Assembly: GCA_937894185.1 (NCBI GenBank) | Contig: CALCSA010000272.1 | Coordinates: 1 to 6,320 of the forward strand | Source of the DNA: an uncultured Clostridia bacterium | GTDB taxonomy: Bacteria > Bacillota > Clostridia > Oscillospirales > Ruminococcaceae | Direction of reading: 5' to 3' | Length of the DNA stretch: 6,320 nucleotides | Shown: piece after piece, positions 1-6,311 of the stretch | Layout of the letters: the number at the start of each line of letters is the position of its first letter | Position numbering within the stretch: the first letter of the stretch is position 1 | Position numbers and translations under genes: made by a program | The notes under the pieces: generated by a model | What the model was told of the DNA's origin: nothing | The model's database searches: none | The model's input: only the letters and a program-made list of their open reading frames with translations

Positions 1-1870
1 CCACGGTACCGATCCCCTGACCGATGCAGGCGGCGCTGGTGTGAATCTGCACCACACCGTCTTCCACCAGCAGGCGGCAGCGGCCGATGTCGGGAACTCC
101 CACCCCCAGACCGCTGTTCTTCATGGCGCAGGCTATCCCCGCCTTGGGATGGGCGTACAGATAGGGTTTGACGGCCTCCAGAGTCTCCACCAGAGCGGTG
201 CTGTCGTCGGCGATCTGGCCGTTGGGCAAAGTCTGCCCCGGGCGAATGGCGTTGCGGTAGCGGATCTCGTAAGGGGTTAGCCCCACCTTTTCCGCCAGAA
301 GATTAAGGTTGCATTCGGTGGCAAAGCAGCTCTGGGGCACCCCAAAGCCCCGGAAGGCACCCGCCGGGGGATTGTTGGTGTACCAAGCCTTGCCGTCGAT
401 TTCGATATCCTGATAGTTGTAGGGTCCGGCGGCGTGGGTACAGGCCCGCTGGAGCACCGGTCCGCCCAGGGAGGCAAAGGCTCCCGTATCCGAGTGGATG
501 ACAGCCTTCATGGCGGTAAGGTAACCGTTTTCATCACAGGCGGTGGTCATTTCTATCTCCATGGCGTGGCGCTTGGGATGGCAGAGGATGCTCTCGTCCC
601 GGCTCATGGAAAACTTGACCGGCTTCTTGGTGGCCAGAGCCAGAATGGCGGCGTGATGCTGCACGCTCATATCTTCTTTTCCGCCAAAGCCGCCCCCTAC
701 CATCTTGGCCACCACCCGCACCTTTTCGGTGGGCAGACCGGTGGCCTCGGAGCATTCCTTCAGCGTCTGGTAAATTCCCTGATCCCCCGAGTAGATGAGA
801 ACGCCGTCACCCTCGGGCAGAGCCACAGCAGTTTCCGGCTCCAGAAAGGCGTGCTCGGTGGGGGGCGTGGAGTAGTTTACGGTCACCACGTGGGCGGAGT
901 CTTTGATCTTTTCGTCGGCATCTCCCCGCTTGAGATAGACATGGCTGAGGAGGTTGCCATCCTCATGAACCCACGGAGCCCCTTCCGCCTTGGCATCACC
1001 GATGGAAAAGACTCCCGGCAGCTCCTCGTACTCCACCCGAATCAGCTGTTTGGCCTGAGCCAGGGTTTCCCGGCTGTCGGCGGCAATCAGGGCGATGGAA
1101 TCCCCCAGATAGGTGGTCACCTCTCCTACTCCGACCAGAATCTTCTGATCCTTTTTCAGGTGGCCGACGTGAGGTTTACCGGGCAGCTGGTCGGCGGTGA
1201 CCACGCAGCTGACGCCCGGCAAAGCTCTGGCGGCGGAAACATCCACCGAGAGCACCTTGGCCCGGGGATAGGCACTGCGCAGCGCTCCGCCGTACAGCAT
1301 CCCATCCAGATAGATGTCGTCGGCGTATTCGGCGGTACCCAAGGTTTTTGCCGCGGCGTCCACCCGCAGCAGCCGCTCGCCCAGCTGGCCGGTAAAGTCG
1401 TCATCGGGAATGGGGGAATCTTCACGCAATAGTTTTGCCGCCAACAGGATGGCCTCCTCAATTTTGAGGTAGCCGGTGCAGCGGCAAATGTTGTTTTTGA
1501 TGGCTTCTTTTACCTGCCGGCGGGTGGGGTTTGCCTCGCTGTCCAGCAATCCCTTGGCGGAAATCACCATGCCGGGAATGCAAAAACCGCACTGCACCGC
1601 CCCCGCCTGCGCAAAGGCATAGCTGTACACCTCTTTTTCCCGGGGAGAAAGGCCCTCTACCGTCACCACCTGCTTGCCTTCCATTTTATCGGTAACGGGG
1701 ATGCAGGCCTTTTGCGCCTTGCCGTCAATCAGCACCATACAGGTGCCGCAGGCTCCCTGAGAACAACCGTCCTTCACCGAGATGAGTTTTAGTTCATCCC
1801 GCAAAAAAATTATGAGCTTCTGACTTTTTTTAGCGGAAACTAATTTTCCGTTTACCGTGAATTCAACCAT
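1..1870 (-). CDS. xdh: Selenium-dependent xanthine dehydrogenase, fused [2Fe-2S] and molybdenum-binding chain (3' end cut by window)
   Basis: Molybdenum hydroxylase expected to oxidise xanthine or related purines at a Mo-pterin site carrying labile selenium; cytoplasmic. I read 623 codons without frameshift or in-frame stop. Residues 1-80 form a plant-ferredoxin-like [2Fe-2S] domain (C36, C41, C44, C56). Residues 85-150 form the helical second [2Fe-2S] domain (C94, C97, C129, C131). The Mo domain begins near residue 165. GGGFGGKED (392-400) and AFRGFG (505-510) are the classic Mo-pterin motifs. By spacing, Q364, E399, R475 and F509 match bovine xanthine oxidase Q767, E802, R880 and F914, which supports a purine substrate. 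There is no FAD domain between the Fe-S and Mo parts, so a separate FAD subunit or another electron acceptor is likely. About 230 C-terminal residues, including the catalytic glutamate, lie off the left edge. No in-frame TGA is seen, so selenium would be a cofactor and not selenocysteine. E. coli XdhD is a related alternative name. Confidence 0.93.
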   Translation of the reverse strand, partial: MVEFTVNGKLVSAKKSQKLIIFLRDELKLISVKDGCSQGACGTCMVLIDGKAQKACIPVTDKMEGKQVVTVEGLSPREKEVYSYAFAQAGAVQCGFCIPGMVISAKGLLDSEANPTRRQVKEAIKNNICRCTGYLKIEEAILLAAKLLREDSPIPDDDFTGQLGERLLRVDAAAKTLGTAEYADDIYLDGMLYGGALRSAYPRAKVLSVDVSAARALPGVSCVVTADQLPGKPHVGHLKKDQKILVGVGEVTTYLGDSIALIAADSRETLAQAKQLIRVEYEELPGVFSIGDAKAEGAPWVHEDGNLLSHVYLKRGDADEKIKDSAHVVTVNYSTPPTEHAFLEPETAVALPEGDGVLIYSGDQGIYQTLKECSEATGLPTEKVRVVAKMVGGGFGGKEDMSVQHHAAILALATKKPVKFSMSRDESILCHPKRHAMEIEMTTACDENGYLTAMKAVIHSDTGAFASLGGPVLQRACTHAAGPYNYQDIEIDGKAWYTNNPPAGAFRGFGVPQSCFATECNLNLLAEKVGLTPYEIRYRNAIRPGQTLPNGQIADDSTALVETLEAVKPYLYAHPKAGIACAMKNSGLGVGVPDIGRCRLLVEDGVVQIHTSAACIGQGIGTV

Positions 1871-1879
1871 ATTCATTTC

Positions 1880-1884
1880 CCTCC
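1880..1884 (-). promoter_or_regulatory. Ribosome binding site of the xanthine dehydrogenase gene, deciding its start
   Basis: On the minus strand GGAGG is followed by two in-frame ATG codons, at 1876 and at 1870. The first is only 3 nt from GGAGG, too close for good initiation. The second is 9 nt away and gives MVEFTVNGKL, which begins like other ferredoxin-type domains of this family. I therefore prefer 1870; choosing 1876 would add only two residues (MN). Confidence 0.75.
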
Positions 1885-1910
1885 GTCCTGATAATACCTT
1901 AATATTATAT

Positions 1911-1939
1911 AGAATACCACGGATTTGCCTTGGACGCAA
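1911..1939 (-). promoter_or_regulatory. Candidate promoter of the xanthine dehydrogenase gene
   Basis: Read on the minus strand, TTGCGT (1939-1934) is followed after 17 nt by TATTCT (1916-1911), which has an upstream TGG giving an extended -10. Transcription would start near 1904 with a leader of about 35 nt. A perfect TATAAT (1909-1904) lies just downstream but has no convincing -35 at the right distance. The assignment is plausible but weak. The hexamer AATACC occurs at 1893-1898 and again at 1913-1918, 20 bp apart, around this -10 and start. Confidence 0.45.
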
Positions 1940-1942
1940 TCC
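1921..1942. promoter_or_regulatory. Imperfect inverted repeat in the leftward promoter (possible operator)
   Basis: GGATTTGC (1921-1928) and GCAATCC (1936-1942) are inverted copies with one extra T in the left arm and 7 nt between them. The element covers the spacer and the -35 box of the proposed xanthine dehydrogenase promoter, a usual place for a repressor site. No regulator gene is present in the window to pair it with. Confidence 0.35.
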
Positions 1943-1990
1943 GTATACAATCAAAATAGTGCACAAAGAATCCACAAATATTTATGCAAA

Positions 1991-2005
1991 CTAAAAATTT
2001 TTTAG
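1991..2005. promoter_or_regulatory. A/T-tract palindrome upstream of the ygeX promoter (UP-element-like)
   Basis: CTAAAAA-T-TTTTTAG is a perfect 7-bp inverted repeat about one central base. With the ygeX start placed near 2048, it lies around -57 to -43, where the RNA polymerase alpha subunit contacts AT-rich UP elements. An UP element is the simplest reading. A regulator site is the alternative. Confidence 0.4.
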
Positions 2006-2013
2006 GTTTTCCA

Positions 2014-2041
2014 TTGACATCCACTTTCTATGTGCTATGAT
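2014..2041 (+). promoter_or_regulatory. Sigma-A type promoter of the ygeX-ygeY-ygeW operon
   Basis: A perfect -35 TTGACA (2014-2019) is followed after 16 nt by TATGAT (2036-2041), preceded by TGC (2033-2035), which makes an extended -10. An AT-rich tract lies upstream. Transcription should start near 2048, giving a leader of about 35 nt, too short for a riboswitch. This strong core promoter suggests control by repression rather than by an activator; the overlapping dyads are the candidate sites. Confidence 0.85.
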
Positions 2042-2054
2042 GGCATTAGAAAGT
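2023..2054. promoter_or_regulatory. Inverted repeat flanking the ygeX -10 box (candidate repressor operator)
   Basis: ACTTTCTA (2023-2030) and TAGAAAGT (2047-2054) are perfect 8-bp inverted copies separated by 16 nt, with half-site centres 24 bp apart. The axis of symmetry falls on the -10 hexamer, and the right arm covers the predicted transcription start. A dimeric or tetrameric repressor bound here would block polymerase. The regulator is unknown. Confidence 0.5.
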
Positions 2055-2056
2055 AC

Positions 2057-2070
2057 CCAAATATATTTGG
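2057..2070. promoter_or_regulatory. Perfect 14-bp palindrome overlapping the ygeX Shine-Dalgarno
   Basis: CCAAATATATTTGG is perfectly self-complementary. It lies at about +10 to +23 of the predicted transcript. Its last two bases are the first two of the ygeX ribosome binding site GGAGG (2069-2073), which is 9 nt before the ATG at 2083. It could be a second operator for a DNA-binding dimer. As RNA, a hairpin would have few pairs and only weakly hide the ribosome binding site. Confidence 0.45.
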
Positions 2071-2082
2071 AGGGTTGTAACC

Positions 2083-3294
2083 ATGCAAGATATTAAGTGG
2101 ACTGCAAACCGGATGCCCGCCAGCAAAGATGAGCATCTGGCGGTCATGTCTGTGGAAAACGTGGCGGCTGTTCGTCATTTTCACGAAAGCTTTCCCCAGT
2201 ACCATAAAACGCCTTTGGCCATCCTTCCCACTATGGCCAAAACTCTGGGATTGGGCGGGCTTTACGTCAAGGACGAAAGCTATCGCTTTGGCCTCAACGC
2301 CTTTAAGGTGCTGGGCGGCTCCTTTGCCATGGCCCGGTACATCGCCGGCGAGGTTGGCAGGGATATTTCCGAAATGACCTACGATTACCTCACCTCCGAT
2401 CAATTGAAGGAAGAGTTTGGACAGGCCACCTTCTTCACCGCCACCGACGGCAATCATGGCCGGGGCGTTGCTTGGGCCGCCAACAAGCTGGGGCAAAAAT
2501 CCGTGGTTCACATGCCCAAGGGCAGCAGCAAGCCCCGGTTTGACAACATTGCAGCCGAAGGCGCTCTGGTCACCATTGAGGAGGGCAACTACGACGAGTG
2601 TGTCCGCATGGCCGCAGCCGGAGCCGAAAAAACGCCCCGCGGCGTTGTGGTTCAGGACACCGCGTGGGATGGCTACGAGGAAATTCCCGCTTGGATCATG
2701 CAGGGCTACAGCACCATGGCCGCCGAGGCTGTGGAGCAGCTGCAAGAAGCCAAGGCCGACCGTCCCACCCACATTTTTGTACAGGCAGGGGTTGGCTCTC
2801 TGGCCGGAGCGGTGGTGGGATATTACGCCAATCTTTATAAAGATAACCCTCCCGTATTTGTGGTGATGGAAGCTCAGATCGCCGACTGCCTCTACAAGGG
2901 CGCTCTGGCCGCCGACGGTTCCCCCCGCATTGTGGACGGCGACCTGCAGACCATTATGGCCGGTCTTGCCTGCGGCGAGCCCAACACCATCTCTTGGGAT
3001 ATTCTGCGCAACCACGCCGGCTTCTTTGTCTCCTGCCCCGACTGGGTGGCGGCCAAGGGAATGAGAATGCTGGCAGCTCCCCGGGGCGGCGATCCTCAGG
3101 TCATTTCCGGCGAGAGCGGCGCGGTGGGCATGGGCCTTATTTCGGTGCTGATGGAGAGCGACAACTACCGCTCTCTGCGGGAGGCCGTGGGCCTTACCAA
3201 GGACAGCCGGGTGCTGATGTTCTCCACCGAAGGGGACACCGACCCCGAAAGTTACCGCAATATCGTTTGGAACGGCAAGTGCCCCAGTGTGTAA
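2083..3294 (+). CDS. ygeX: 2,3-diaminopropionate ammonia-lyase (PLP enzyme)
   Basis: Converts D- or L-2,3-diaminopropionate to pyruvate and two ammonia molecules; cytoplasmic fold-type II PLP enzyme. The 403 residues match the usual length (E. coli YgeX is about 398). The PLP-binding lysine is K75 in NAFKVLGGSFA, matching E. coli K77. TDGNHGRG (121-128) contains D122, equivalent to E. coli D120, the base acting on the D-isomer. QDTAWDGYEEIP (191-202) contains D192, equivalent to D189, the base for the L-isomer. The Gly-rich loop AGVGSLAGAV (235-244) would hold the cofactor phosphate. The start is fixed by GGAGG 9 nt upstream. It is first in an operon with ygeY and ygeW. In the inferred pathway it performs the last step, releasing pyruvate and ammonia from purine-derived diaminopropionate. 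The family assignment is firm; the in vivo source of substrate is inferred from neighbours. Confidence 0.97.
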   Translation: MQDIKWTANRMPASKDEHLAVMSVENVAAVRHFHESFPQYHKTPLAILPTMAKTLGLGGLYVKDESYRFGLNAFKVLGGSFAMARYIAGEVGRDISEMTYDYLTSDQLKEEFGQATFFTATDGNHGRGVAWAANKLGQKSVVHMPKGSSKPRFDNIAAEGALVTIEEGNYDECVRMAAAGAEKTPRGVVVQDTAWDGYEEIPAWIMQGYSTMAAEAVEQLQEAKADRPTHIFVQAGVGSLAGAVVGYYANLYKDNPPVFVVMEAQIADCLYKGALAADGSPRIVDGDLQTIMAGLACGEPNTISWDILRNHAGFFVSCPDWVAAKGMRMLAAPRGGDPQVISGESGAVGMGLISVLMESDNYRSLREAVGLTKDSRVLMFSTEGDTDPESYRNIVWNGKCPSV

Positions 3295-3353
3295 ACCAAA
3301 ATAAAACGGTTACATTACAAAATAATTCATAAAAATATAAGGAGGCCACGGCA

Positions 3354-4664
3354 ATGGATTACGGTAAAATCAAAGCAGCGGCGGAAGGTTACCAAAAGGA
3401 CATGACTAAATTCCTGCGGGATCTGGTTGCCATTCCCGGCGAGAGTGCCGGAGAAAAAGGCGTCGTTGAGCGGATCGCTCAGGAGATGAGGGCTCTGGAT
3501 TTCGATGAAGTGGTCATCGATCCCATGGGCAACGTGCTGGGTTACATGGGCACCGGAAAAGCCCTGATTGCCTACGACGCCCACATCGATACGGTGGGAA
3601 TCGGCAACCGCGCCAACTGGACCTTTGACCCCTACGAAGGCTACGAAGACAACATCGAGATCGGCGGCCGGGGCACCTCCGACCAGCTGGGTGGCATTGT
3701 TTCCTCCGTTTACGGCGCCAAGATCATGAAGGATCTGGGCCTGCTCAGCGACCAGTACCGTGTACTGGTCACCGGAACGGTTCAGGAAGAAGACTGCGAC
3801 GGCCTGTGCTGGCAGTACATCATCAACGAAGATAAGGTCCGCCCCGATTTTGTGGTGATCACCGAACCCACCGACGGCGGCATCTACCGCGGCCAGCGGG
3901 GCCGCATGGAGATCCGGGTGGATGTACAGGGTGTTTCCTGCCATGGTTCCGCTCCCGAGCGGGGCGACAACGCCATCTACAAAATGGCCGACATTCTGCA
4001 GGATGTCCGCTCCCTCAACAATAATGGCGCCGGCGAGAGCACCGAAATCAAGGGCCTTGCCCGCATGCTGGACGAAAAGTACAATCCCCAGTGGACAGAA
4101 GCCCGCTTTTTGGGCCGTGGAACCGTCACCGTCAGCGAAGTGTTCTACACCTCCCCCAGCCGCTGTGCCGTGGCCGATTCCTGCTCCGTCTCTCTGGACC
4201 GCCGCATGACCGCCGGGGAAACCTGGGAAAGCTGCCTGGACGAGATCCGCGCTCTGCCTGCTGTGCAGAAGTATGGCAAGGATGTCACCGTTTCCATGTA
4301 TGAGTATGACCGCCCCTCCTACACCGGATGCGTCTATCCCATTGAGTGCTACTTCCCCACTTGGGTCATTCCCGAGGATCACGAGATCACCAAGGCTCTG
4401 GAGGAAGCTTACGAGGGACTGTACGGCACCGAGCGCATTGGAGCCGAGGAGACTCTGGCCATGCGCAAAGCCCGTCCTCTGACCGACAAGTGGACCTTCT
4501 CCACCAACGGTGTTTCCATCATGGGCCGCAACAATATCCCCTGCATTGGATTTGGCCCCGGCGCCGAGGCTCAAGCTCACGCTCCCAACGAGAAGACCTG
4601 GAAACAGGATCTGGTGACCTGCGCAGCCGTTTATGCCGCATTGCCCGGCTCCTACTGTAAATAA
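3354..4664 (+). CDS. ygeY: YgeY family selenium metabolism-linked hydrolase (M20 metallohydrolase)
   Basis: Di-zinc hydrolase of the M20 peptidase/deacylase/carbamoylase superfamily, 436 residues, full length, no signal peptide. The metal and catalytic set is complete: H77-x-D79 in YDAHIDTVG, bridging D110 in [10 protein letters not shown], general base E145 and ligand E146 in QEEDCDG, E171 in TEPT, and H409 in AQAHAPNE. H197 in SCHGSAPE lies in the lid/dimerisation domain and usually completes the partner active site. M20 relatives include N-carbamoyl amino acid hydrolases, so hydrolysis of a ureido or carbamoyl intermediate in purine breakdown is a reasonable inference; peptidase or deacetylase activity is the alternative. 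AAGGAGG (3339-3345) sits 8 nt before ATG. The 59-bp gap after ygeX is AT-rich and holds no terminator, so the two genes are cotranscribed. The name reflects co-occurrence with selenium-dependent Mo hydroxylases, not a selenium site in the protein. Confidence 0.95.
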   Translation: MDYGKIKAAAEGYQKDMTKFLRDLVAIPGESAGEKGVVERIAQEMRALDFDEVVIDPMGNVLGYMGTGKALIAYDAHIDTVGIGNRANWTFDPYEGYEDNIEIGGRGTSDQLGGIVSSVYGAKIMKDLGLLSDQYRVLVTGTVQEEDCDGLCWQYIINEDKVRPDFVVITEPTDGGIYRGQRGRMEIRVDVQGVSCHGSAPERGDNAIYKMADILQDVRSLNNNGAGESTEIKGLARMLDEKYNPQWTEARFLGRGTVTVSEVFYTSPSRCAVADSCSVSLDRRMTAGETWESCLDEIRALPAVQKYGKDVTVSMYEYDRPSYTGCVYPIECYFPTWVIPEDHEITKALEEAYEGLYGTERIGAEETLAMRKARPLTDKWTFSTNGVSIMGRNNIPCIGFGPGAEAQAHAPNEKTWKQDLVTCAAVYAALPGSYCK

Positions 4665-4706
4665 TGGCCTAAAACAATAAATCAATACAATAAGGAGACA
4701 AAAAAA

Positions 4707-5906
4707 ATGGATGCCAACCTTCAGAAGCTGATTGACAATCTGGGTTCTCTCAACTTTTCCGAAATGTACGGCAGCGACTTCCTCCTCACTTGGGAGAAAA
4801 CCCGGGACGAACTGGATGCTGTTTACACCGTAGCCGACTCTCTGCGCCGCATGCGGGAACTGAACATCTCCTCCAAAATCTTCAATTCCGGCCTGGGTGT
4901 TTCCCTGTTCCGGGACAATTCTACCCGCACCCGTTTTTCTTTTGCCTCCGCCTGTAACATGCTGGGTCTGGAAGTTCAGGATCTGGATGAGGGCAAGAGC
5001 CAGATCGCTCACGGCGAAACCGTTCGGGAAACCGCCAACATGATCTCCTTCATGGCCGACATCATCGGCATCCGGGACGACATGTACATCGGCAAGGGCA
5101 ACACCTACATGCGGGAGGTTTCTCACGCTGTCCGGGAAGGCCATAGCGAGGGCGTTCTGGAGCAGGTTCCCACTTTGGTCAACCTTCAGTGCGACATCGA
5201 CCATCCCACCCAGTCCATGGCCGACATGCTCCACATCATCCACGAGTTCGGCGGCGTGGAAAACCTCAAGGGTAAGAAAATCGCCATGACTTGGGCCTAC
5301 TCTCCCAGCTACGGAAAGCCCCTCTCGGTGCCTCAGGGCATCATCGGCCTAATGACCCGCTTTGGCATGGACGTCACTCTGGCTCATCCCGAAGGCTACG
5401 AGGTCATGCCTGAGGTTGAGGACGTGGCCAGAAAGAACGCAGCCGCTTCCGGCGGCACCTTCTCCAAGGTGAGCAGCATGGCCGAAGCCTTTAAGGATGC
5501 CGACATCGTGTATCCCAAGAGCTGGGCTCCCTTTGCCGCCATGGAAAAGAGAACCGTTCTGTACGGCAACGGCGATGACGCAGGCATCCACGCTCTGGAA
5601 AAAGAGCTGCTGGCTCAGAACGCCAACCACAAGGACTGGTGCTGCACCGAAGAGATGATGAAGCTGACCAGAGATGGCAAGGCTCTGTACATGCACTGCC
5701 TGCCCGCCGACATCAACGATGTTTCCTGCGTGGACGGCGAAGTGGTCGCCTCTGTCTTTGACCGCTACCGTGCTCCGCTCTACAAGGAAGCTTCCTACAA
5801 GCCTTATATCATCGCAGCTATGATCTTCCTGGCCAAGGTGAAGGACCCCATTGCCACCCTCAAGGCTCTGGAAGCCGCCAAGCACCCCCGCTGGTTCCAG
5901 AAGTAA
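4707..5906 (+). CDS. ygeW: Knotted carbamoyltransferase YgeW
   Basis: Member of the aspartate/ornithine transcarbamylase superfamily; transfers a carbamoyl group between carbamoyl phosphate and an amino acceptor, cytoplasmic, probably trimeric. The 399 residues are full length for YgeW and longer than typical ornithine transcarbamylases (about 310-335). Carbamoyl phosphate motif STRTR is at 72-76, HGETVRET at 101-108, HPTQ at 165-168 and the catalytic HCLPAD at 330-335. The HCLP cysteine (C331) is typical of ornithine-type enzymes, but the acceptor specificity of YgeW is not established. In this context it may run backwards, phosphorolysing a ureido compound to yield carbamoyl phosphate for a carbamate kinase encoded elsewhere. 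AAGGAG (4692-4697) lies 9 nt before ATG, and the 42-bp gap after ygeY has no terminator. It is last in the operon, whereas E. coli has ygeW first. A strong terminator follows 61 bp after the stop. Confidence 0.95.
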   Translation: MDANLQKLIDNLGSLNFSEMYGSDFLLTWEKTRDELDAVYTVADSLRRMRELNISSKIFNSGLGVSLFRDNSTRTRFSFASACNMLGLEVQDLDEGKSQIAHGETVRETANMISFMADIIGIRDDMYIGKGNTYMREVSHAVREGHSEGVLEQVPTLVNLQCDIDHPTQSMADMLHIIHEFGGVENLKGKKIAMTWAYSPSYGKPLSVPQGIIGLMTRFGMDVTLAHPEGYEVMPEVEDVARKNAAASGGTFSKVSSMAEAFKDADIVYPKSWAPFAAMEKRTVLYGNGDDAGIHALEKELLAQNANHKDWCCTEEMMKLTRDGKALYMHCLPADINDVSCVDGEVVASVFDRYRAPLYKEASYKPYIIAAMIFLAKVKDPIATLKALEAAKHPRWFQK

Positions 5907-5967
5907 TACAAACGCAGCTGTAAATTGGTCTCATTACTTGGGACAGTGCTTCTAAACTGCCATTGAC

Positions 5968-6043
5968 AGCGCAGCGCTGGCTGATCTTCCAGATCAGGAT
6001 AGGGTTTCCTTCCTGCGATCGGCAGCGCTGCGCTTGTTTTTTT
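5968..6043 (+). terminator. Long-stem intrinsic terminator of the ygeX-ygeY-ygeW operon
   Basis: GCGCAGCGCTG (5969-5979) pairs perfectly with CAGCGCTGCGC (6023-6033), and A5968-T6034 extends the stem to 12 bp. The run TTGTTTTTTT (6034-6043) follows at once. The 43-nt interior contains its own hairpin, CTGATCT / AGATCAG (5981-5987 with 5991-5997, loop TCC), stacked one base inside the outer stem. There is no T-run on the other strand, so it acts only on rightward transcription. The large interior is unusual for a terminator, and the 3' arm resembles part of the repeat units further right. Confidence 0.7.
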
Positions 6044-6224
6044 ACGCAAATTGGTATGGGTATTCTGAAAATCGGGGGCGGTTCTTCCGCGAAGTGCCAG
6101 TTTTCCCCTCGGGCCGGGGTGGGGTTTGGTTCCGTAAATTGGAACGGATTCTTCTTCCGTGAAGGGCATCGCAGTGCTCACTTGCTGCTCGGGCCGCAGC
6201 GGGGTCTGGTTCCGTAAGCCGGAG

Positions 6225-6259
6225 GTGGCTTTTCTTCTGCGAAGAAACTGCGGAGCCAC
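6225..6259. repeat. Two-tier hairpin inside a repeat unit
   Basis: GTGGCT (6225-6230) pairs with AGCCAC (6254-6259), and directly inside it TTTCTTC (6231-6237) pairs with GAAGAAA (6241-6247) around a TGC loop. That gives 13 pairs with one 6-nt bulge (6248-6253). The neighbouring unit keeps the TTCTTC...GAAG core but not the outer arms. Confidence 0.6.
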
Positions 6260-6287
6260 ACTTGCCGCTCGGGCCGGGGCAGGGCCT

Positions 6288-6311
6288 CTCCTTTTGCTCG
6301 TGCAAAAGGAG
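6288..6311. repeat. Perfect 10-bp hairpin near the right edge
   Basis: CTCCTTTTGC (6288-6297) and GCAAAAGGAG (6302-6311) are perfect inverted copies with a TCGT loop. No T-run follows on either strand inside the window, so it is not a standard intrinsic terminator. It interrupts the third 80-bp unit after its CTCGGGCCG anchor. Confidence 0.65.

Noticed and set aside
434..1432. 332-residue open frame on the plus strand opposite the xanthine dehydrogenase gene
   Set aside because: The minus strand reads through as a continuous Mo hydroxylase with all motifs; the plus-strand frame is its shadow.
1..1870. Selenocysteine in the xanthine dehydrogenase chain
   Set aside because: No in-frame TGA occurs in the 623 codons read; in this family selenium is a labile Mo ligand.
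2048..2082. Riboswitch in the ygeX leader
   Set aside because: The predicted leader is only about 35 nt, too short for a purine riboswitch or similar aptamer.
2035..3015. 326-residue open frame on the minus strand opposite ygeX
   Set aside because: Same antisense artefact. It has no family resemblance, and ygeX on the other strand is certain.
3327..5243. 638-residue open frame on the minus strand opposite ygeY and the start of ygeW
   Set aside because: It is antisense to two genes with complete active-site motifs, its product is low-complexity Gly/Val/Ala/His-rich with no recognisable domain, and such frames arise from GC-rich codon bias.
5963..5991. TTGACA at 5963-5968 as a promoter -35 box
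   Set aside because: At 16-18 nt spacing the following hexamers (such as CTTCCA) do not resemble a -10 box, and the stretch is better explained as the start of the terminator stem.
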